Assembly (NCBI GenBank): GCA_002346545.1
Contig: DEAA01000039.1
Location: 1-24,638 of the forward strand
Source: Acidobacteria bacterium UBA2994
Lineage (GTDB): Bacteria; Acidobacteriota; Vicinamibacteria; Vicinamibacterales; UBA8438
DNA length: 24,638 nt
Direction: 5' to 3'
The notes below the pieces were generated by a model, which had not been told where the DNA came from, did no database searches, and worked only from the letters and a program-made list of their open reading frames with translations. Every line of letters starts with the position of its first letter. The first letter of the stretch is position 1. Both the position numbers and the translations under genes were made by a program. Positions 21,966 through 24,638 of this stretch are shown here, one piece after another.

Positions 21966-23201
21966 ATGATCAACGTGATCGAGGACTGGCTTCTGTCGCA
22001 GGGTCTCGCCCAGAGCGCTGCGAGTCTCACGCTCTCCGCCAGCGGCATCGTAATGGTGCTGTTGCTGGCCTGGGTCGCGGACTTGGTCGCTAAGAAGGTG
22101 TTGCTGCGAGTCGTGCTGCGGCTGGCCGAGCGGACCGATACTGACTGGGACGACATAGTCACCAGCCGGAGGGTCTTTCATCGGCTTGCGCACATCGCTC
22201 CGGCGCTGGTGATCTATTTCTTCGCCCGCTCGGTGCTGCAGCCGGAAGAGGCTTCGGCCAATGCAGATGCCCTCCTGACGACTCTCGTTAAGTCTAGCTG
22301 CCTCCTCTATATGGTCGGGGTCGTGGTGTCGGTGCTCGACGGGTTGCTCAACGCACTGGTCGACATCGTCCGGCTCTCGAAGCTTGGCAAGTCGCTTCCC
22401 CTGACCACCATCTCGCAGGTCGCCAAGCTGATGCTGTACGGGACGGCGTTAATCGTCGCCCTGTCGGTGCTAATTGGCGAGTCTCCGGCGTTGCTCTTCA
22501 GCGGGCTGGGGGCGATGACGGCCGTGCTGATGTTGATCTTCCAGGATTCCATCCTGGGCTTTGTGGCCGGCATCCAGCTTTCGGCCAACCAGATGGTCCG
22601 ACCTGGCGACTGGATCGAGATGCCGAAGTACGGGGCCGACGGAGACGTCCTGGAAGTGGCGCTCACGACCGTCAAGGTTCAGAACTTCGACAAGACGATC
22701 ACGACCATCCCGACCCACGCGTTGATCACGCAGTCTTTCAAGAACTGGCGGGGCATGGCCGAGTCGGGAGGCCGCCGGATCAAGCGGGCGATCAACATCG
22801 ACATCGGCTCGGTACGGTTCTGTGATGAGCCGATGCTCGACCGGCTGTCGAAGATCGACTTCATGCGGGAGTATCTGGCGGAGAAGCAGGCCGCGATTAC
22901 AGAATGGAACGCCCGGCACCAGGACGATGCCGGCAGCGCCGTCCATCCTCGTCGCCTTACTAACATCGGGACCTTCCGGGCCTATGTCGTCGCCTATCTT
23001 CGTCACCATCCTCAGATACACCAGGATATGACCTTCCTTGTCCGCCAATTGCCCCCGACACCGCATGGAGTTCCCCTCGAGGTGTACGTCTTCAGCCGAG
23101 ACCAGAACTGGGTCCGATACGAGGGGATTCAGTCCGACATCTTCGAACACCTCTTGGCGGTGGTTCCCGAGTTCGATCTCCGCGTTTATCAGATTCCGTA
23201 A
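21966..23201 (+). CDS. MscS-family mechanosensitive channel, YbdG-like
   Basis: A 411-residue inner-membrane protein, close in length to E. coli YbdG (415 residues), a miniconductance-type channel that opens under membrane tension during osmotic downshift. About five hydrophobic helices are seen (for example GIVMVLLLAWVADLV, ALVIYFFARSVL, LLYMVGVVVSVLDGLL, LYGTALIVALSVLIG), then the pore helix region SGLGAMTAVLMLIFQDSILG. The MscS beta domain PGDWIEMPKYGADGDVLEVA and VQNFDKTITTIPTHALI follows, and the segment GRRIKRAINIDIGSVRFC is strongly YbdG-like. The start at 21966 is chosen over a GTG at 21942 because GAGAGG lies about 7 bases upstream and the GTG would overlap a hairpin. It is likely a housekeeping osmoprotection gene, not part of the cytochrome modules. 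Confidence 0.92.
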   Translation: MINVIEDWLLSQGLAQSAASLTLSASGIVMVLLLAWVADLVAKKVLLRVVLRLAERTDTDWDDIVTSRRVFHRLAHIAPALVIYFFARSVLQPEEASANADALLTTLVKSSCLLYMVGVVVSVLDGLLNALVDIVRLSKLGKSLPLTTISQVAKLMLYGTALIVALSVLIGESPALLFSGLGAMTAVLMLIFQDSILGFVAGIQLSANQMVRPGDWIEMPKYGADGDVLEVALTTVKVQNFDKTITTIPTHALITQSFKNWRGMAESGGRRIKRAINIDIGSVRFCDEPMLDRLSKIDFMREYLAEKQAAITEWNARHQDDAGSAVHPRRLTNIGTFRAYVVAYLRHHPQIHQDMTFLVRQLPPTPHGVPLEVYVFSRDQNWVRYEGIQSDIFEHLLAVVPEFDLRVYQIP

Positions 23202-23370
23202 CCGGCGGGCGGTAATCGGGTTCGTCGGCCATCAGCATCATCGGATCGTCTCGCTGCACGTAACGGTATGGGTGCGCACAGACTGGGACGAACGATATCT
23301 CCGGACTTCGCTCTATGAACCATTCACGGTGCGACGCCGCGCGTATCGGACATGACGCGGTGTCGTCCCC

Positions 23371-23399
23371 CCGACGTCAGCCTGGAACCGGGTTACAAT
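23371..23399 (+). promoter_or_regulatory. Candidate promoter of ahcY
   Basis: TACAAT at 23394-23399 matches the -10 consensus at 5 of 6 positions. Seventeen bases upstream lies CCGACG (23371-23376), a weak -35. A start near 23406 would give a leader of about 100 bases. Confidence 0.35.
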
Positions 23400-23404
23400 A
23401 GAGA

Positions 23405-23502
23405 GGCGACGGCACAACACTGCTGGCTAGTGGTTCGCCCTGAACTGATTGACAGCATTGAAGATGCGCCCGGTCGCGGGCGCATGACCGAGATCAGAGG
23501 AG
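23405..23502 (+). promoter_or_regulatory. Potentially structured leader of ahcY
   Basis: Several nested pairings can be read. GGCGA (23405-23409) pairs with TCGCC (23435-23439), enclosing CACT/AGTG (23418-23421 with 23429-23432). CTGAT (23445-23449) pairs with ATCAG (23493-23497). Inside the latter lies a perfect 9-bp hairpin ATGCGCCCG-GTCG-CGGGCGCAT (23464-23485). ATCAG directly abuts the Shine-Dalgarno AGGAG (23498-23502), so the fold could control translation. I do not recognise the consensus of the known SAH or SAM riboswitches, so this is a candidate only. Confidence 0.4.
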
Positions 23503-23508
23503 AGACGA

Positions 23509-24638
<1,130 letters not shown>

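Larger units (their letters stand above)
23202..23508. other. Gene-free stretch between the channel gene and ahcY
   Basis: A 307-bp gap with no credible gene. Short open frames (for example 23206-23355) lack a start codon with a ribosome binding site and show no recognisable protein pattern. No clear terminator follows the channel gene. The right half holds the ahcY promoter candidate and leader. Confidence 0.6.

Noticed and set aside
23206..23355. Possible small gene after the channel gene
   Set aside because: No start codon with a ribosome binding site in this frame, and no recognisable product.
23449..23477. TTGACA at 23449 as -35 of an ahcY promoter
   Set aside because: No -10-like sequence occurs at 15-19 bases; the region downstream is the GC-rich hairpin.

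Overview
The window is a GC-rich bacterial chromosome segment. Its most likely source is an acidobacterium, probably of the Vicinamibacteria type. This is an inference from gene content: DUF1587/1592/1588/1585 'Planctomycete-type' cytochrome proteins, Tat-exported DUF1552 proteins, secreted ankyrin-repeat proteins and PQQ-like beta-propellers occurring together. Other groups rich in these families (Planctomycetes, Verrucomicrobia, Gemmatimonadota, Myxococcota) cannot be excluded. No tRNA, rRNA, CRISPR array, transposase or phage gene is visible, and nothing looks recently acquired.

Layout. Positions 1-1542 (+) hold the C-terminal part of an NRAMP-family metal transporter, overlapping rpiB by 4 bases. 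Positions 1583-5641 (-) form an htpG / YVTN-propeller lipoprotein / metallo-beta-lactamase-fold unit. Positions 5721-13489 are module 1: a leftward chain (di-haem DUF1592 protein, Tat-secreted DUF1552 protein, secreted ankyrin protein) divergent from a rightward pair (PQQ-like propeller, LVIVD-repeat protein). Positions 13551-21885 are module 2, a paralogous copy of the same divergent arrangement. It has the same leftward trio plus a YjbQ-like fusion protein at its end, and a second PQQ-like propeller on the right. Positions 21966-23201 (+) encode a YbdG-type mechanosensitive channel. After a 307-bp gene-free stretch, ahcY (+) starts at 23509 and runs off the window.

How the genes may work together. 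The two modules share gene families, order, orientation and tight junctions in the leftward arms. All their products carry Sec or Tat export signals, except the YjbQ-like protein. The simplest reading is a cell-envelope or periplasmic system: a large protein with two CxxCH haem sites (electron transfer), a Tat-exported partner that may fold with a cofactor in the cytoplasm, an ankyrin scaffold and a propeller. The substrate is unknown, and the function is inference. Both divergent intergenic regions carry inverted repeats with related half-sites (CGGCTCG / CGGCTCCG), which could be regulatory.

The most interesting items are the duplicated divergent module, the YjbQ-like domain fused to an unrecognised C-terminal domain, the paired dyads at the divergent promoters, and a potentially structured leader ahead of ahcY.
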